Of a stretch of 8,869 nt of DNA, positions 6,383 through 8,869 are shown piece by piece. The notes under the pieces are model-generated. The model searched no databases. It was not told the origin of the DNA and worked only from the letters and a program-made list of their open reading frames with translations. The position numbers were made by a program, and so were the translations under genes. Source of the stretch: an uncultured Saprospiraceae bacterium (GTDB lineage Bacteria > Bacteroidota > Bacteroidia > Chitinophagales > Saprospiraceae); assembly GCA_937969485.1 (NCBI GenBank), contig CALBVQ010000085.1, forward strand, positions 1 to 8,869, written 5' to 3'. Position 1 is the stretch's first letter. Every line of letters starts with the position of its first letter.

Positions 6383-7426
6383 ATGGCAGTATTAAACTTT
6401 GGAGGGACAGAAGAAAATGTAGTGACAAGAGAAGAATTACCTTTGGCACAAGCTAGAGAGAACTTAAAAGATGAAACCATCGCAATTATTGGTTACGGAG
6501 TTCAAGGACCTGGACAAGCTTTAAATCTAAGAGACAATGGCTTCCATGTGATCGTAGGACAACGTAAAGAGTCGAAAACATGGGATAAAGCAGTGGCTGA
6601 TGGTTGGGTTCCAGGAGAAACTCTTTTTCCTATCGCTGAAGCAGCTCAGAAAGGTACTGTCATACAGTATTTGTTGAGCGATGCTGCTCAGATCGAGCTA
6701 TGGCCGACTATCAAGGAGAACTTGAACGAGGGAGATGCGCTTTATTTTTCACATGGATTTGCCGTGACGTACAAAGAAAGGACAGGAGTTATTCCACCAG
6801 CGAATGTTGATGTTATCCTTGCTGCTCCCAAAGGTTCAGGAACCAGTTTGAGAAGATTGTTCTTGGCGGGAAAAGGGCTTAATTCGAGTTTTGCAATATT
6901 TCAAGATGCGACTGGAAAAGCACGAGAAAGAGTTACTTCGTTAGGTATAGGGATTGGTTCGGGATACCTTTTTGAAACTACATTCAAAAGAGAGGTCAAC
7001 AGTGATTTGACAGGGGAAAGAGGAACATTAATGGGAGCAATTCAAGGTCTTTTTGCTGCACAATATGACTTATTGAGAAGTAAAGGTCATTCACCTTCAG
7101 AGGCTTTCAATGAGACAGTAGAAGAAGCGACTGAATCACTCTATCCACTGATTGCTGAAAATGGAATGGACTGGATGTATGCTAACTGCAGTACTACAGC
7201 TCAACGAGGGGCACTAGACTGGTGGAAGAAATTCCGTGATGCAACCGCGCCAGTTTTCAAAGAATTATATGAAGAGGTAGAGTCCGGCAGAGAGGCGCAA
7301 AGATCAATTGATACGAATTCTCAAAGTGATTATCGTGTGAAATTAGACGCTGAACTAGCTGAGTTGCGAGAAAGTGAAATGTGGCAGGCAGGAAAGGCTG
7401 TTCGTTCTTTACGTCCCAAAAATTAA
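6383..7426 (+). CDS. ilvC: Ketol-acid reductoisomerase
   Basis: IlvC converts acetolactate and acetohydroxybutyrate to the dihydroxy acids used by IlvD, through a magnesium-dependent alkyl shift and a nicotinamide-dependent reduction (EC 1.1.1.86). The 347 residues contain an N-terminal Rossmann domain with the dinucleotide motif GYGVQGPGQ (37-45) followed by ALNLRDNG, the specificity loop VGQRKESKTW, and catalytic His124 in FSHGF. The C-terminal helical domain carries the metal ligands Asp208 and Glu212 in DLTGERGTLMG and the substrate-contacting segment CSTTAQRGALDWW. The form is close to those I know from Bacteroidota, in which GYGVQGPGQ replaces the more common GYGSQGHAH. The long cofactor loop suggests NADPH use, but this is not proven by sequence alone. 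ilvA begins three bases after its stop. Confidence 0.97.
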   Translation: MAVLNFGGTEENVVTREELPLAQARENLKDETIAIIGYGVQGPGQALNLRDNGFHVIVGQRKESKTWDKAVADGWVPGETLFPIAEAAQKGTVIQYLLSDAAQIELWPTIKENLNEGDALYFSHGFAVTYKERTGVIPPANVDVILAAPKGSGTSLRRLFLAGKGLNSSFAIFQDATGKARERVTSLGIGIGSGYLFETTFKREVNSDLTGERGTLMGAIQGLFAAQYDLLRSKGHSPSEAFNETVEEATESLYPLIAENGMDWMYANCSTTAQRGALDWWKKFRDATAPVFKELYEEVESGREAQRSIDTNSQSDYRVKLDAELAELRESEMWQAGKAVRSLRPKN

Positions 7427-7429
7427 GTT

Positions 7430-8695
7430 ATGACTGTTGCAGGTACTACTGATTCATTGATATCAATTGAAGAAATAATGAAAGCACAGCAACGTCTGGC
7501 TGGCGTTGTGCTAAAGAGTCCTTATATCCGAAATTATAATTTAAGTGACGAGTACGGATGTAATCTTTGGTTGAAGAGAGAGGATCTTCAGGTAGTTCGT
7601 TCATTCAAGATTCGTGGTGCCTACAACAAGATCAAATCTCTTTCTACTGCCGATTTAGAAAAAGGAGTAGTGTGCGCAAGTGCAGGAAATCATGCACAAG
7701 GTGTGGCTTTTGCTTGTGCACATCTCTCTACCTATGGCACAATTGTCATGCCCTCAACAACTCCTAGTCAGAAGGTGAAAAAAGTAAAACACTTTGGGAA
7801 AGGTTTTGTAAAGATTCTCTTGGAAGGTGATACATTCGATGATGCTTATCAAGTAGCTCTGGAAGTTCAACAAGAAAGTGGAGCGGTTTTTATTCATCCA
7901 TTTGACGATGAACTTGTGATTGCTGGTCAAGGAACAATCGCATGTGAAATTGTAGAGGAGTCCACGGAACCACTTGATTTTCTTTTTATTGCAGTAGGCG
8001 GCGGTGGATTAATATCAGGTATTACGAGCTACATGAAAAAGATTAGCCCTGCCACTCGGATTATAGCTGTTGAGGCATCAGGTGCCCCAGCGATGTATAA
8101 TTCTGTGAAGACCGGCTCACGGGTTTTATTAGATTCCATTGATGGATTTGCCGATGGAGTAGCGGTCAAGGAAATTGGGATTCGATCCTTTGATATTTGT
8201 AAAGAGTATGTGGATGATTTCGCACTTGTTGAAGAGGGAGCGATATGTTCGGCCATCTTATCTCTTTACAACGATGAAGCAATTGTTGCTGAACCAGCTG
8301 GGGCTGTGGGAATTGCTGCGCTAGATCAATATAGACAGCAAATTAAAGGAAAGAATGTAGGAGTTATAATTTGTGGAGGAAATAATGATGTGGCTCGTAC
8401 GGAAGAGATCAGAGAAAGAGCTTTGTTATGGGAAGGTAGAAAGCATTATTTTATTGTTAGATTTCCACAGCGCGCAGGTGCTTTGAAGGAATTTTTGACT
8501 GTGCTTGGTCCAGAAGATGACATTGCTCATTTTGAATATACAAAGAAGAACAATAGGACAACTGGTCCAGCTGTTGTAGGCATCGAATTGAAAGATAAGA
8601 ATGATTTTTCGCAGCTGGTCGAACGCATGACAGAGCGAAGAATAAATTTTGAACACATCAATGATAGTCCACTGTTATTTGAATGGATTGTCTAA
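7430..8695 (+). CDS. ilvA: Threonine dehydratase (deaminase), biosynthetic
   Basis: IlvA deaminates threonine to 2-oxobutanoate and ammonia, the committed step to isoleucine (EC 4.3.1.19), using PLP. The catalytic domain covers about residues 15-330: Lys60 in RSFKIRGAYNK forms the Schiff base, SAGNHAQG (84-91) is the substrate loop, and GGGG (190-193) binds the cofactor phosphate. Residues about 339-420, starting HYFIVRFPQRAGALKEFL, form a single C-terminal ACT-like regulatory domain, so isoleucine feedback is expected. With 421 residues it matches the one-domain biosynthetic form of Bacillus type rather than the 514-residue E. coli enzyme with two such domains; catabolic enzymes of the TdcB type lack this domain. 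It is the last identifiable gene of the ilv unit. The Thr codons in the leader peptide are consistent with its use of threonine, though Thr control is not shown. Confidence 0.96.
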   Translation: MTVAGTTDSLISIEEIMKAQQRLAGVVLKSPYIRNYNLSDEYGCNLWLKREDLQVVRSFKIRGAYNKIKSLSTADLEKGVVCASAGNHAQGVAFACAHLSTYGTIVMPSTTPSQKVKKVKHFGKGFVKILLEGDTFDDAYQVALEVQQESGAVFIHPFDDELVIAGQGTIACEIVEESTEPLDFLFIAVGGGGLISGITSYMKKISPATRIIAVEASGAPAMYNSVKTGSRVLLDSIDGFADGVAVKEIGIRSFDICKEYVDDFALVEEGAICSAILSLYNDEAIVAEPAGAVGIAALDQYRQQIKGKNVGVIICGGNNDVARTEEIRERALLWEGRKHYFIVRFPQRAGALKEFLTVLGPEDDIAHFEYTKKNNRTTGPAVVGIELKDKNDFSQLVERMTERRINFEHINDSPLLFEWIV

Positions 8696-8869
8696 GTGAT
8701 AACAGAATGCATATGGTGAAATCTTAAACCCGAATTATGTATTAGGTTTTCGTCATGAGAGCTTAAAATGCAAAGAGAATGGGAGCTCAACAGTTCTTTT
8801 GAAGCGCAGGCGTGGTCACCATCACGGTGAGCATCAAAAGAGCTGGACGTTCCTATTATCGAAGCAGTT
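8696..8869. other. Right-edge segment after ilvA without a supported gene
   Basis: No complete gene is supported in these 174 bases. The only terminator-like structure close to ilvA is weak: AAACC (8726-8730) with GGTTT (8745-8749), with the T residues mostly inside the stem, so transcription may continue past ilvA. A 20-codon frame starts at ATG 8768 and stops at TGA 8828-8830; after the stop the same frame reads ASKELDVPIIEAV to the edge. A second frame after the TGA at 8800-8802 contains VVTITVSI but has no ATG. The hairpin at 8791-8845 is listed separately. Confidence 0.6.
8791..8845. repeat. Long imperfect hairpin downstream of ilvA
   Basis: CAGTTCTTTTGA (8791-8802) pairs with TCAAAAGAGCTG (8834-8845) over 12 positions with one G-T pair. 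Inside, GC (8804-8805) pairs with GC (8831-8832), and TCACC (8816-8820) pairs with GGTGA (8826-8830) around the loop ATCAC, leaving ten bases bulged on the left. No T-run follows on the + strand, so it is not a standard intrinsic terminator. It could be a leader RNA of a gene beyond the edge, a small structured RNA, an RNA-processing site or the end of a repeat element; nothing in the window decides between these. Confidence 0.55.

Noticed and set aside
2386..8695. Novel defence, mobile or secondary-metabolite system in the operon
   Set aside because: All five genes carry complete, standard motifs of branched-chain amino acid synthesis. No transposase, integrase, CRISPR repeat, tRNA or rRNA was seen in the window.
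8726..8749. AAACC/GGTTT stem as the terminator of the ilv operon
   Set aside because: Only five base pairs with a 14-base loop, and the T residues are part of the stem, so it is too weak to call.
8692..8869. Open frame on the minus strand from the right edge to the ilvA stop
   Set aside because: It is short, has low-complexity Ser/His-rich composition (for example SSHSLCILSSHD), overlaps the hairpin and runs convergently into ilvA. Its length is not unusual for a chance frame.

Overview
This window most likely comes from a Bacteroidota chromosome, probably from the Cytophagales/marine gliding group. The evidence is a glycoside hydrolase family 18 protein ending in a type IX secretion (Por) sorting domain, AT-rich spacers without clear Shine-Dalgarno sequences, and a ketol-acid reductoisomerase with the Bacteroidota-like dinucleotide motif GYGVQGPGQ. 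The lineage is inferred from protein features; no search was run.

Layout. Bases 2-637 (+) hold the C-terminal end of a protein I do not recognise; its frame is open to the left edge. It converges on a secreted GH18 chitinase-like gene (667-1857, -), with a terminator-like hairpin between and overlapping the two ends. An AT-rich stretch of about 400 bases then separates the chitinase from a divergent branched-chain amino acid operon: ilvD (2386-4065), ilvB (4068-5810), ilvN (5812-6357), ilvC (6383-7426) and ilvA (7430-8695). Gaps are 1 to 3 bases except for 25 bases before ilvC. The last 174 bases hold no gene I can support, but contain a long hairpin.

How the genes work together. IlvA makes 2-oxobutanoate from threonine. 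IlvB/IlvN make acetolactate or acetohydroxybutyrate. IlvC isomerises and reduces these, and IlvD dehydrates the products to the 2-oxoacids of valine and isoleucine. The final transaminase (ilvE) is not in the window.

The most interesting item is ahead of ilvD. An 18-codon frame (2253-2309) reads MLTTIIISIIISVVVIIT and stops. It is followed by a region that can form either an antiterminator or a strong intrinsic terminator ending 11 bases before the ilvD start. An earlier protector hairpin overlaps the Ile/Val codons. This matches the logic of ribosome-mediated attenuation known from enterobacterial ilv operons. The leader and terminator are visible directly; the regulatory behaviour is inferred.
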